This document shows positions 31,653-42,311 of a DNA stretch of 64,000 nt, one piece after another. Location of the stretch: NCBI GenBank assembly GCA_963662175.1, contig OY759221.1:2852001-2916000 (forward strand), written 5' to 3'. This stretch comes from Aradus depressus (lineage: Eukaryota; Arthropoda; Insecta; Hemiptera; Aradidae). A program made the translations under genes and the position numbers. The notes beneath the pieces are model-generated. The model was not told where the DNA came from, did not search any database, and saw only the letters and a list, made by a program, of their open reading frames with translations. Every line of letters starts with the position of its first letter. Position 1 is the stretch's first letter.

Positions 31653-31789
31653 GGCCATTGAGTTTGTCTTCATAAAAGGTCACATTATTGTATATATGTT
31701 TTGTATGTAATTTTCTATTATGTTAATTGAATAAAGACTTTACTACTACTATAAATTCAGATTCTCCTTAAATAACCTAAAAATGATAA

Positions 31790-32135
31790 GGTTAGGTTAG
31801 GTTTTATGACTCATGCCCGGGCTTTAACTACGAGGTCATATCGCCTACTACCAGAGCGCTCTATCGTCACTCTGGTGGACATGAGCCCGACTCTACTGTG
31901 GGAGTCCTAAATTTTGCCTACCCTAAATTTTTATTCACCTAGGGCAGGGGTCTTTAACGAGTACCTGACATCGTACAGGCTCGGGACCATCGCTTAACGT
32001 CCCATCCGAAGGACGGCGTGCTTAAGTTTATTTTACCTCCCAGATAAAATAAACTAAGGGCCTCGGTCGGGCTACGAACCCACAACCTTGAGCTCAGAAG
32101 TCAAGCACGCATACCACTGAGCTACCGGCGCCTTC
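31790..32135 (-). repeat. SINE, full length, 11-bp target duplication
   Basis: The tRNA-derived head on the minus strand starts GAAGGCGCCGGTAGCTCAGT (A box TAGCTCAGTGG), with a B box in GGTTCGTAGCCCGACCGAGG. The core CGTCCTTCGGATGGGACGTT and a 3' tail of AACCT units follow. Perfect direct repeats AAAAATGATAA lie at 31779-31789 and 32136-32146. It sits 32 bp from the donor of CAP exon 32167-32288, in the intron. Confidence 0.92.
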
Positions 32136-32166
32136 AAAAATGATAAACAAATATAATGAAAGTTAC

Positions 32167-32288
32167 CAATTCCATCATGTCGGCCGCATGAGGCTGTCCT
32201 TCAACACTGCCGCCTGCCACGAAGTTCCTCCGGTCATTGTGGTAGTCCAGCAACTCCTGAGCCTCAGTGCAGCTCAGCTTACGACATT
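32167..32288 (-). CDS. CAP-domain protein, N-terminal exon of the domain
   Basis: Acceptor AG at 32290-32289 (TATAATTTCAG) and donor GTAACT from 32166. The 122-bp exon starts in phase 1 (AA completes a codon) and ends in phase 0. It reads CRKLSCTEAQELLDYHN, then DRRNFVAGG and QPHAADMMEL. This is the first helix of a CAP domain ('…LLxxHNxxRxxVAxG…QPxAAxMxxL'). Two cysteines before the helix fit the N-terminal disulfide region. Its upstream partner must end with one base of a split codon. No minus-strand partner was found in the remaining 31.7 kb; the plus-strand exon at 58465-58555 ends in exactly that phase. Confidence 0.88.
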
Positions 32289-32389
32289 CTGAAATTATAT
32301 ATCAATCTGTTAGTATTTAATAAGTCAATGACCCAACGGTTTCGTTCCTGTGTCTGTCTACTTCACACGCCTTTTTTTAATATTGAAAA

Positions 32390-32710
32390 TTCATCGGCAA
32401 TGTACTTCCCCACCATGAATTAGTCAACTAAGTTTTCGCTCTTTCTCTGAAACGGATTTGGTTGAAGATCAACAGGTGTCTTACTGTCTTACTCAGCCAC
32501 TTCTCAATCCTTATCCAAAATGTCGTGTCAATACAATCATTACATCTCTCTTTTGATAGCCTCGTTCCCTTTGTCCGATTCTGTTTAAAATTGTAGGTGT
32601 GTTTTTTGAATCAGGGAATTTCTAGTAAAAAGTCAACTTCGAATTTCTTACCGATTACATAACTTCTCCTATACTGGGGAAGTAAAATTCCTTTGTGTGT
32701 GGGTGTGTTC
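32390..32710 (+). repeat. dispersed repeat copy
   Basis: Contains GGCAATGTACTTCCCCACCA, TGAAGATCAACAGGTGTCTT and ACCGATTACATAACTTCTCC then TATACTGGGGAAGTA. Shared with the copies at 59460-59660 and 60450-60800. Confidence 0.5.
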
Positions 32711-32894
32711 GTGAACATGACAACTCTCGATAAAATGAATACATCTACACGAAATGTTGTATGTGTATTTATAAATCTGTGATGAGAGATTAGTCCTAAG
32801 CTGCTTACAACTTTGCGCCCAGTTTATATGCCCCCACCTATAAATGTATCTCTAAATGTGACTAAACAATTCGAAGATTCATACAAAGCAATAA

Positions 32895-35800
32895 CTACCT
32901 CACATCTAGCTTGGTTCACAATAGGCATTAACAGAGGAAGGACTAGACTACCTCACATCTAGCTTGGTTCACAATAGGCATTAACAGAGGAAGGACAAGA
33001 CTACCTCACATCTAGCTTGGTTCACAATAGGCACTAACAGAGGAAGGACAAGACTACCTCACATCTAGCTTGGTTCACAATAGGCATTAACAGAGGAAGG
33101 ACAAGACTACCTCACATCTAGCTTGGTTCACAATAGGCATTAACAGAGGAAGGACAAGACTACCTCACATCTAGCTTGGTTCACAATAGGCATTAACAGA
33201 GGAAGGACAAGACTACCTCACATCTAGCTTGGTTCACAATAGGCACTAACAGAGGAAGGACAAGACTACCTCACATCTAGCTTGGTTCACAATAGGCATT
33301 AACAGAGGAAGGACAAGACTACCTCACATCTAGCTTGGTTCACAATAGGCACTAACAGAGGAAGGACAAGACTACCTCACATCTAGCTTGGTTCACAATA
33401 GGCATTAACAGAGGAAGGACAAGACTACCTCACATCTAGCTTGGTTCACAATAGGCATTAACAGAGGAAGGACAAGACTACCTCACATCTAGCTTGGTTC
33501 ACAATAGGCATTAACAGAGGAAGGACAAGACTACCTCACATCTAGCTTGGTTCACAATAGGCACTAACAGAGGAAGGACAAGACTACCTCACATCTAGCT
33601 TGGTTCACAATAGGCATTAACAGAGGAAGGACAAGACTACCTCACATCTAGCTTGGTTCACAATAGGCATTAACAGAGGAAGGACAAGACTACCTCACAT
33701 CTAGCTTGGTTCACAATAGGCATTAACAGAGGAAGGACAAGACTACGTCACATCTAGCTTGGTTCACAATAGGCATTAACAGAGGAAGGACAAGACTACG
33801 TCACATCTAGCTTGGTTCACAATAGGCATTAACAGAGGAAGGACAAGACTACCTCACATCTAGCTTGGTTCACAATAGGCATTAACAGAGGAAGGACAAG
33901 ACTACCTCACATCTAGCTTGGTTCACAATAGGCATTAACAGAGGAAGAACAAGACTACCTCACATCTAGCTTGGTTCACAATAGGCACTAACAGAGGAAG
34001 GACAAGACTACCTCACATCTAGCTTGGTTCACAATAGGCACTAACAGAGGAAGGACAAGACTACCTCACATCTAGCTTGGTTCACAATAGGCATTAACAG
34101 AGGAAGGACAAGACTACCTCACATCTAGCTTGGTTCACAATAGGCATTAACAGAGGAAGGACAAGACTACCTCACATCTAGCTTGGTTCACAATAGGCAT
34201 TAACAGAGGAAGGACAAGACTACCTCACATCTAGCTTGGTTCACAATAGGCATTAACAGAGGAAGGACAAGACTACCTCACATCTAGCTTGGTTCACAAT
34301 AGGCATTAACAGAGGAAGGACAAGACTACCTCACATCTAGCTTGGTTCACAATAGGCATTAACAGAGGAAGGACAAGACTACCTCACATCTAGCTTGGTT
34401 CACAATAGGCATTAACAGAGGAAGGACAAGACTACCTCACATCTAGCTTGGTTCACAATAGGCATTAACAGAGGAAGGACAAGACTACCTCACATCTAGC
34501 TTGGTTCACAATAGGCATTAACAGAGGAAGGAACAGACTACCTCACATCTAGCTTGGTTCACAATAGGCATTAACAGAGGAAGGACAAGACTACCTCACA
34601 TCTAGCTTGGTTCACAAAATAGGCATTAACAGAGGAAGGACAAGACTACCTCACATCTAGCTTGGTTCACAATAGGCATTAACAGAGGAAGGACAAGACT
34701 ACCTCACATCTAGCTTGGTTCACAAAATAGGCATTAACAGAGAAAGGACAAGACTACCTCACATCTAGCTTGGTTCACAAAATAGGCATTAACAGAGGAA
34801 GGACAAGACTACCTCACATCTAGCTTGGTTCACAATAGGCATTAACAGAGGAAGGACAAGACTACCTCACATCTAGCTTGGTTCACAATAGGCATTAACA
34901 GAGGAAGGACAAGACTACATCACATCTAGCTTGGTTCACAATAGGCATTAACAGAGGAAGGACAAGACTACCTCACATCTAGCTTGGTTCACAATAGGCA
35001 TTAACAGAGGAAGGACAAGACTACCTCACATCTAGCTTGGTTCACAATAGGCATTAACAGAGGAAGGACAAGACTACCTCACATCTAGCTTGGTTCACAA
35101 TAGGCATTAACAGAGGAAGGACAAGACTACCTCACATCTAGCTTGGTTCACAATAGGCATTAACAGAGGAAGGACAAGACTACCTCACATCTAGCTTGGT
35201 TCACAATAGGCATTAACAGAGGAAGGACAAGACTACCTCACATCTAGCTTGGTTCACAATAGGCATTAACAGAGGAAGGACAAGACTACCTCACATCTAG
35301 CTTGGTTCACAAAATAGGCATTAACAGAGGAAGGACAAGACTACCTCACATCTAGCTTGGTTCACAATAGGCATTAACAGAGGAAGGACAAGACTACCTC
35401 ACATCTAGCTTGGTTCACAATAGGCATTAACAGAGGAAGGACAAGACTACCTCACATCTAGCTTGGTTCACAATAGGCATTAACAGAGGAAGGACAAGAC
35501 TACCTCACATCTAGCTTGGTTCACAATAGGCATTAACAGAGGAAGGACAAGACTACCTCACATCTAGCTTGGTTCACAAAATAGGCACTAACAGAGGAAG
35601 GACAAGACTACCTCACATCTAGCTTGGTTCACAATAGGCATTAACAGAGGAAGGACAAGACTACCTCACATCTAGCTTGGTTCACAATAGGCATTAACAG
35701 AGGAAGGACAAGACTACCTCACATCTAGCTTGGTTCACAATAGGCATTAACAGAGGAAGGACAAGACTACCTCACATCTAGCTTGGTTCACAATAGGCAT

Positions 35801-37738
35801 TAACAGAGGAAGGACAAGACTACCTCACATCTAGCTTGGTTCACAATAGGCATTAACAGAGGAAGGACAAGACTACCTCACATCTAGCTTGGTTCACAAT
35901 AGGCATTAACAGAGGAAGGACAAGACTACCTCACATCTAGCTTGGTTCACAATAGGCATTAACAGAGGAAGGACAAGACTACCTCACATCTAGCTTGGTT
36001 CACAATAGGCATTAACAGAGGAAGGACAAGACTACCTCACATCTAGCTTGGTTCACAATAGGCATTAACAGAGGAAGGACAAGACTACCTCACATCTAGC
36101 TTGGTTCACAATAGGCATTAACAGAGGAAGGACAAGACTACCTCACATCTAGCTTGGTTCACAATAGGCATTAACAGAGGAAGGACAAGACTACCTCACA
36201 TCTAGCTTGGTTCACAATAGGCATTAACAGAGGAAGGACAAGACTACCTCACATCTAGCTTGGTTCACAATAGGCATTAACAGAGGAAGGACAAGACTAC
36301 CTCACATCTAGCTTGGTTCACAATAGGCATTAACAGAGGAAGGACAAGACTACCTCACATCTAGCTTGGTTCACAATAGGCATTAACAGAGGAAGGACAA
36401 GACTACCTCACATCTAGCTTGGTTCACAATAGGCATTAACAGAGGAAGGACAAGACTACCTCACATCTAGCTTGGTTCACAATAGGCATTAACAGAGGAA
36501 GGACAAGACTACCTCACATCTAGCTTGGTTCACAATAGGCATTAACAGAGGAAGGACAAGACTACCTCACATCTAGCTTGGTTCACAATAGGCATTAACA
36601 GAGGAAGGACAAGACTACCTCACATCTAGCTTGGTTCACAATAGGCATTAACAGAGGAAGGACAAGACTACCTCACATCTAGCTTGGTTCACAATAGGCA
36701 TTAACAGAGGAAGGACAAGACTACCTCACATCTAGCTTGGTTCACAATAGGCATTAACAGAGGAAGGACAAGACTACCTCACATCTAGCTTGGTTCACAA
36801 AATAGGCATTAACAGAGGAAGGACAAGACTACCTCACATCTAGCTTGGTTCACAAAATAGGCATTAACAGAGGAAGGACAAGACTACCTCACATCTAGCT
36901 TGGTTCACAATAGGCATTAACAGAGGAAGGACAAGACTACCTCACATCTAGCTTGGTTCACAATAGGCATTAACAGAGGAAGGACAAGACTACCTCACAT
37001 CTAGCTTGGTTCACAAAATAGGCATTAACAGAGGAAGGACAAGACTACCTCACATCTAGCTTGGTTCACAAAATAGGCATTAACAGAGGAAGGACAAGAC
37101 TACCTCACATCTAGCTTGGTTCACAATAGGCATTAACAGAGGAAGGACAAGACTACCTCACATCTAGCTTGGTTCACAATAGGCATTAACAGAGGAAGGA
37201 CAAGACTACCTCACATCTAGCTTGGTTCACAATAGGCATTAACAGAGGAAGGACAAGACTACCTCACATCTAGCTTGGTTCACAAAAGGCATTAACAGAG
37301 GAAGGACAAGACTACCTCACATCTAGATTGGTTCACAATAGGCATTAACAGAGGAAGGACAAGACTACCTCACATCTAGCTTGGTTCACAATAGGCATTA
37401 ACAGAGGAAGGACAAGACTACCTCACATCTAGCTTGGTTCACAAAATAGGCATTAACAGAGGAAGGACAAGACTACCTCACATCTAGCTTGGTTCACAAA
37501 ATAGGCATTAACAGAGGAAGGACAAGACTACCTCACATCTAGCTTGGTTCACAATAGGCATTAACAGAGGAAGGACAAGACTACCTCACATCTAGCTTGG
37601 TTCACAATAGGCATTAACAGAGGAAGGACAAGACTACCTCACATCTAGCTTGGTTCACAATAGGCATTAACAGAGGAAGGACAAGACTACCTCACATCTA
37701 GCTTGGTTCACAATAGGCATTAACAGAGGAAGGACTAG
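32895..37738 (+). repeat. 53-bp satellite array, about 91 units
   Basis: The monomer is CTACCTCACATCTAGCTTGG, TTCACAATAGGCATTAACAG, AGGAAGGACAAGA (53 bp). Units are nearly identical. Variants are CACTAAC for CATTAAC, and 55-bp monomers with two extra A (CACAAAATAGG), which often occur as adjacent pairs (36796/36851, 37012/37067, 37440/37495). The first unit junction and the last unit carry GGACTAGAC instead of GGACAAGAC. The array starts 606 bp upstream (in gene sense) of CAP exon 32167-32288 and ends 40 bp before a piggyBac element. No open frame or spacer structure. Confidence 0.97.
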
Positions 37739-37970
37739 ACTTGTTGACAATATTTCAAAAAATCGCAAATGCCTTTAACCCTTTGCGCACAGGTAAGGCG
37801 TATACCGTGCGACACTGGGAATGTATTGATAAGCCGAATGAACGGAAGTGAAGATGGGAAGCCGCCCGTCCCGCTAACCTCTTATCAACATCCTCCCTAC
37901 CTGGTCCTATAGTTCCCGTTGACCTTGCAGGAGTCAGTTCGGTCTAATCGCTCGTGTATGTACTAGAAAC

Positions 37971-38641
37971 TAGGGATGGGTATCGATTAACCGGTTTTTA
38001 ATCGATGTCATCTGGGTTCGATTAGTCGGATAATCGATGATTATTCAACGAGTATTAAATTTTTAATTATAATTACAACTCATCCGAAAAACAGGAGAAA
38101 AAAAAGAAAAATTAATTAATTATAATTCTTACGAAGTGCAACTTGCCTAAAAAAGTGGGAGGAGACTATCGTATCGACTATCGATACAACACAGTGCCTC
38201 TGTGATGAACTGGTGATAAGTTTCATATAAAATTCTTTATTTACCAGATCAACATGAATTTGTTTTGCATGGTATAATTACATAATTGAAAAGCTATGCG
38301 TTAGTAACATTTGACAAATGAAAAGTAACTTTTGGGATACATTTACCCCTTAAAGTATGTTAAGCAATTAATCAATAAAACAGAAAAAGTAGAAAATGAA
38401 CAGATATTTAGAACATACAGATAAGTAAAAAGTAACCTCCTAATAGTTCTACTTCTAATTCTAATTCTAATTATTTGTGTTTTGTCATTTGTGAGTTGTG
38501 ATTGACTGATTGTATTAACTTATTTTTGAGCGTTCGATTAATCGATTATTTAACCAACAATTAATAAGCATATCGATTCATTAATAGAAAATAATAATCA
38601 ATGTCATTAATCGATGTTTTGTTGGTCGATACCCATCCCTA
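37971..38641. mobile_element. hAT-like MITE nested in the piggyBac element
   Basis: The ends TAGGGATGGGTATCGATTAA and (reverse complement of the right end) TAGGGATGGGTATCGACCAA match over about 16 bp. The 8-bp flanks CTAGAAAC and CCAGAAAC differ by one base, as expected for a hAT target duplication. The inside is AT-rich with many ATCGAT words and no transposase. Confidence 0.8.
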
Positions 38642-38685
38642 CCAGAAACGTTCTGTGGCGCATTCCGTACGCCAACCTGACCAAC

Positions 38686-39415
38686 ATGAGACGGCGGGAA
38701 ATTATCCTTCCAGATCAGTGTGCGGCTGTTTTGGAAGAACTTAGCAAGGAAGATGGTCCAGATGAGGAAGAATCTGATGCATCAGATATCGACGAAGCAG
38801 AAGTAACTGAATTCAGTGACCACCAAACAGATTCTAAGATTGAAGTGGAGGACAGCGACTCAGATTCGGACTTAAATTGAGAATCAGGTAAGGATGAATT
38901 TTTCATTTAAAAAATTTATAAAACAAGAAAAGTGAAGGCAAAAAATGTAAATAACTCAAAGAGGAGTACAAATGGAAAAAAACACTGTTTCGGAGCAAGT
39001 TCGCGAAAACCCCTAAAAAAACCTACTTTAAAAAAATCTTCCATCCAGTAAAAACTGTGAGGATGTGCGAGATGAAATGTTGGCATTTCAAAAAATTATA
39101 AATCAAGAAACATATACGAACATGCACATCCAAAATAAAACAGCTTCACTAGATCCCAACGAGCGTTCGGAACAAAGCAAAAATGAAACGTCTAAAGAAG
39201 AATTATTGGGTTTTATCGGAATTTTGTTTTTATTGGGACAGAAAAAAATGTCGAAAATGAACCTCGCAGAAGCTTGGGCAAATGATGGTACTGCGATTGA
39301 AATTTTACGCGCCTCAATGACTTTGACCAGGTTCAAATTTTTATTGAGTTCAATAAGAAGTTTTTTCTTCAAGATGTTCCCATGTGTTTTCGAAAGGAAT
39401 GGAAAAGGAACTTAA
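38686..39415 (+). pseudogene. piggyBac transposase, N-terminal relic
   Basis: The first part starts MRRREIILPDQCAAVLEEL at 38686 and is an acidic tail (EEESDASDIDEAEVTEF, DSDSDSD) ending in TGA at 38878-38880; such acidic N-termini are usual in piggyBac transposases. The second part (about 39060-39415) reads MLAFQKIINQETYTN, EELLGFIGILFLLGQKK, EAWANDG and LTRFKFLLSSIRSF, the conserved 'GFIGIL..G..K' and 'RF..LL..IRF' blocks. The catalytic Asp region is missing: the frame ends early, about 240 bp from the right terminal repeat. An internal stop and loss of the catalytic domain make it inactive. Confidence 0.8.
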
Positions 39416-39674
39416 TAAACCTACTAAGTTATTTTTCTTTCATTTGAGTTGAAGTCTTTTTTGTAAGTGTTTTGTGCAATTTTAAGAATACAAAAATTTT
39501 CCCTTACTTATGTTTCATTTATGTATTCAACCTCTATTCTCATTATGACATTAAAAAAAAAAAAAACTTTTATATAAATAAATAAGTGTAAAGTTGGAAA
39601 AAAAAGGCTGGCGTATAGAGTACGCCAACCTTACTCGAGTGTTCCACGAAAGTAACCTGTGCGCAAAGGGTTAA

Positions 39675-40202
39675 AATACATAAGGAAACTGTTATGACGT
39701 CACCACTTCAACCAGAACATAATATGTAACCTTCTTCTTTGAGAGATCAAATGCGTGCTTTTATCATACCTTCCTGTTTTCAAATATTAGACCTAAATAG
39801 ACACTTTAGAAACGTCTGATCCAAAATTGAATGTTATCTGCAAACGTTTCCATGTTTAACATTCGAAAAAACAAAAAAACATTGAAAGGTGAATAGACAA
39901 TTTATTCACCATTTTCAATAAGCATGTTCCAGAAATAAGTCCAGACTGAAGTTTATTACCATCTATGAATATTTATTAACAGGTTTGTCCTTTACTTTCT
40001 AGTTTTAAAAATATACATACTTAACAGATTACATACTGGAGTTAGTTACTAACTTCAAGATCTTTTAGGAATAGGTTTTGTTTTATTGATTGAGGTTTGA
40101 GAGAAGATTTTTAGAAGAGTAATATTTTATTTTACTGTTGGATTGTGTAATGAGCTTCTGAATTTATATTAATATGTGTCTTCCCAGCTTTATTCTTCTT
40201 AT
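39675..40202. other. AT-rich sequence, nothing recognised
   Basis: No gene, repeat border or splice site pair identified between the piggyBac element and the duplicated unit that starts near 40203. Confidence 0.4.
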
Positions 40203-40777
40203 AGTTGAAGTATGGGTATTTTATAAATAAAGAACTTTATACACTAATAAAATATATTAAACGTATAAATTACACAATTCTAGGTTTTTTTTTTGGTTTT
40301 TTTATGACACATGCCCGGGCTTTAATTACGAGGTCATATCGCCTACTACCCGAGCGCTCTTTCGTCACTCTGGTGAACATGAGCCCGACTCTACTGTGGG
40401 AGTCCTAAATTTTGCCTACCCTAAATTTTTATTCCCCTAGGGCAGGAGTCTTTAACGAGTACCTGACATCGTACAGGCTCGGGACCATCGCTTAACGTCC
40501 CATCCGAAGGACGGTGTGCTTAAGTTTATTTTACCTCCCAGATAAAATAAACTAAGGGCCTCGGTCGGGTTACGAACCCACGATCTTGACTTCAGAAGGC
40601 AAGCACGCATACCACTGAGCTACCGGCGCCCTCTACACAATTCTATATGAAGACAAACATGAACATTCACACACACAATGAATATATATATATATATATA
40701 TAAGTAATATTAGACATACGGCTAATACTACAAGGGTCATCATGAGAGTGACGTTTAATTAATTGCAACACTCCTCT
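40203..40777 (+). repeat. ~190-bp repeat unit, copy 1, split by a SINE
   Basis: TATAGTTGAAGTATGGGTAT opens the unit and TTAATTAATTGCAACA closes it. The same unit without the SINE is at 41938-42126. In this copy the SINE 40283-40633 interrupts it at TACACAATTCTA. The unit has a (TA)n tract and CAAGGGTCATCATGAGAGTG near its end. It may be a small non-autonomous element; no clear inverted termini. Confidence 0.75.
40283..40633 (-). repeat. SINE, full length, 12-bp target duplication
   Basis: Perfect direct repeats TACACAATTCTA at 40271-40282 and 40634-40645. Head GAGGGCGCCGGTAGCTCAGT on the minus strand. The 3' tail here is AAAAAAACCAAAAAAAA-like rather than AACCT repeats. The empty site exists at 41985-41999. 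Confidence 0.92.
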
Positions 40778-40788
40778 CAATCAGTTGA

Positions 40789-41241
40789 TCTTTACAAGTT
40801 AGCAAACAGACGTGCTGGGAACAACACTATCTTTGATTTATTTGCTTTACTTTACTGTAATTTTCTTATTAAATAATTTAAAGAAAAACAAAGACTATTT
40901 GTTAAGTCGAGGCTCAAGATGGTAGCAATACCGAAAGTACTCCCATATATTTTGTGGTATAGACAATTTTTTTTTTTTTTAAACATAAGTTTTTTATTTA
41001 TATTTTTCATTAAGTGTTTCACAATGTCTCTGCAAAAATGTTAAGTACCTAATTTTTTTATTGATCTCCGTGTAAGGCAACTTTCTTAGTCTAGACTAAG
41101 AGCTTTAAACAGAGGTCAACTCGTGAAGTATGTTCTCTATAAAGAATATTATGATCAATAACGAAATTGTTTACAATAAAGTACAGCAAATAAATTAAAG
41201 ATAGTGTTGTTACCAAAACATCTAATGCTAAGTTGTAAAGA
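40789..41241. mobile_element. 453-bp inverted-repeat element
   Basis: The left arm (40789-40862: ATCTTTACAAGTTAGCA … AACAACACTATCTTTGATTT) and right arm (41173-41241, reversed: ATCTTTACAACTTAGCA … AACAACACTATCTTTAATTT) match at about 80% over 70 bp. The middle is AT-rich and non-coding. Probably a MITE. The SINE at 41254 inserted just outside its right arm. Confidence 0.6.
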
Positions 41242-41253
41242 TGAATAAATAAA

Positions 41254-41603
41254 GAGGGCGCCGGTAGCTCAGTGGTATGCGTGCTTGTCTTCTGAGCTCA
41301 ACAACGTGGGTTCCAAACCCGACCGAGGCCCTTAGTTTATTTTATCTGCAAGGTAAAATAAACTTGAGCACGCCGTCCTTCGGAGGGGACGTTAAGCGAT
41401 GGTCCCGAGCCTATACGGTGTCAGGTACTCGTTAAAGACCCCTACCCTAGGTGAATAAAAATTTATAGTATAGGCAAAATTTAGAACTCTCACAGTAGAG
41501 TCGGGCTCATTTCCACCAGAGTGACGAAAGAGCGCTCTGTTAGTAGGCGATATGACCTCGTAGTTAAAGCCCGGGCATGAGTCATAAAACCTAACCTAAC
41601 CTC
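41254..41603 (+). repeat. SINE, full length, 10-bp target duplication (reference copy)
   Basis: Plus-strand head GAGGGCGCCGGTAGCTCAGT (A box TAGCTCAGTGG). The B-box region GGGTTCCAAACCCGACC is slightly changed. A hairpin follows, AGTTTATTTTA facing TAAAATAAACT. Then the core CGTCCTTCGGAGGGGACGTT, AAGACCCCTACCCTAGGTGA, CGGGCTCATTTCCACCAGAG, GTAGGCGATATGACCTCGTA, and the tail CATAAAACCTAACCTAACCT. Direct repeats AATAAATAAA at 41244-41253 and 41604-41613. The head shows it derives from a tRNA and is transcribable by RNA polymerase III; mobilisation needs a LINE partner. Confidence 0.93.
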
Positions 41604-41708
41604 AATAAATAAACTGACTTCTAAAAAGGCACTCAAACCTGAATGAATAAAATAAAACAAATCCTACTTGTTCCTAAAAGACCTTGAAGTGAGCTTTCAA
41701 AGAAACAA

Positions 41709-41779
41709 AAGTCTAACTATCTAAGTCTAAAGTCTAACTATCTAAGTCTAAAGTCTAACTATCTAAGTCTAAAGTCTAA
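41709..41779 (+). repeat. 21-bp minisatellite, 3+ copies
   Basis: The unit AAAGTCTAACTATCTAAGTCT is repeated three times and a fraction, ending AAAGTCTAACTTTA. Confidence 0.85.
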
Positions 41780-41879
41780 CTTTATATACTGAAGAAAATA
41801 TGAATAAAATTACATCAATGTATGAAAAATTAAAAAAAAAAGTAATAAAAAAAAGCTAAGTAGCCATTAAAGTTAATGT

Positions 41880-42310
41880 TGTCCATATCGCCTACTACCA
41901 ATGCGTTCTTTCGTCACTCTGATGGATATGAGCCCGTATAGTTGAAGTATGGGTATTTTATAAATAAAATATATTAAACGTATAAATTACACAATTCTAT
42001 ATGAAGACAAACATGAACATTCCAACACAATGAAAATATATATATATATAAGTAATATTAGACATATGGCTAATAGTACAAGGGTCATCATGAGAGTGAC
42101 GTCACATATTTTAATTAATTGCAACAGCCCGAGTCTACTCTAGAGGTCCTAAATATTGCCCCGCAGGTTTGGCTACATAAGGCGGTCTTCCACTGACATC
42201 GTACAGGATTGGGACCTTCGTTTAACATCTCATCCGACGGACGATGGGCTCAAGTTTTTTTTTTTTTTTTCAACCTCCAAAATAACTGAAGAGCACGCCC
42301 AGGTTTCAAT
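41880..42310 (-). repeat. old SINE copy split by the 190-bp unit
   Basis: 41885-41937 carries the SINE 3' part (ATCGCCTACTACCAATGCGT, GGATATGAGCCCG). 42122-42310 carries the rest (AGCCCGAGTCTACTCTAGAG, TGACATCGTACAGGATTGGG, CATCTCATCCGACGGACGAT). The SINE sequence resumes with AGCCCG repeated on both sides of the insert, a 6-bp target duplication. The insert is the empty-site copy of the unit at 40203. Confidence 0.75.
41938..42126 (+). repeat. ~190-bp repeat unit, copy 2 (no SINE inside)
   Basis: Matches 40203-40777 minus the SINE: TATAGTTGAAGTATGGGTAT, AAATTACACAATTCTATATG (single copy of the SINE target), GGGTCATCATGAGAGTGACG and TTAATTAATTGCAACA. Inserted in an older SINE with an AGCCCG duplication, so the unit itself is mobile. 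Confidence 0.7.
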
Positions 42311-42311
42311 C

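Larger units (their letters stand above)
28200..31750 (+). mobile_element. two-ORF non-LTR retrotransposon, broken and internally deleted
   Basis: Contains a 5' leader (about 28200-28436), ORF1 relics (28437-29334), endonuclease and reverse-transcriptase relics (29355-31652), and a short 3' UTR ending ATAAAGACTTTACTACTACT (about 31728-31749), a simple-repeat tail instead of poly(A). A DDE transposon is inserted at about 30296-30962. The reverse-transcriptase region stops after block 2a, so the catalytic core is deleted. The element fills the CAP intron between exons 32167-32288 and 26474-26549 together with other repeats. Confidence 0.8.
37779..39670 (+). mobile_element. piggyBac-like element with TTAA target duplication
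   Basis: Terminal inverted repeats CCCTTTGCGCACAGGT (37779-37794) and ACCTGTGCGCAAAGGG (39655-39670) are perfect and flanked by TTAA on both sides (37775-37778, 39671-39674). Subterminal motifs GGCGTATACCGTGCG and GGCGTATAGAGTACGCC are related. It encodes a broken piggyBac transposase and contains a nested hAT-like MITE (37971-38641). Confidence 0.92.

Noticed and set aside
32895..37738. CRISPR-like regular direct repeats
   Set aside because: Units are head-to-tail with no variable spacers, the surrounding DNA has introns and insect transposons, and there are no cas genes. It is a satellite. The same applies to 45412-52221.
41254..41330. Functional tRNA gene in the SINE head
   Set aside because: A and B boxes are present, but the head is continuous with the SINE body, is flanked by target duplications and lacks a tRNA terminator and 3' acceptor pairing.
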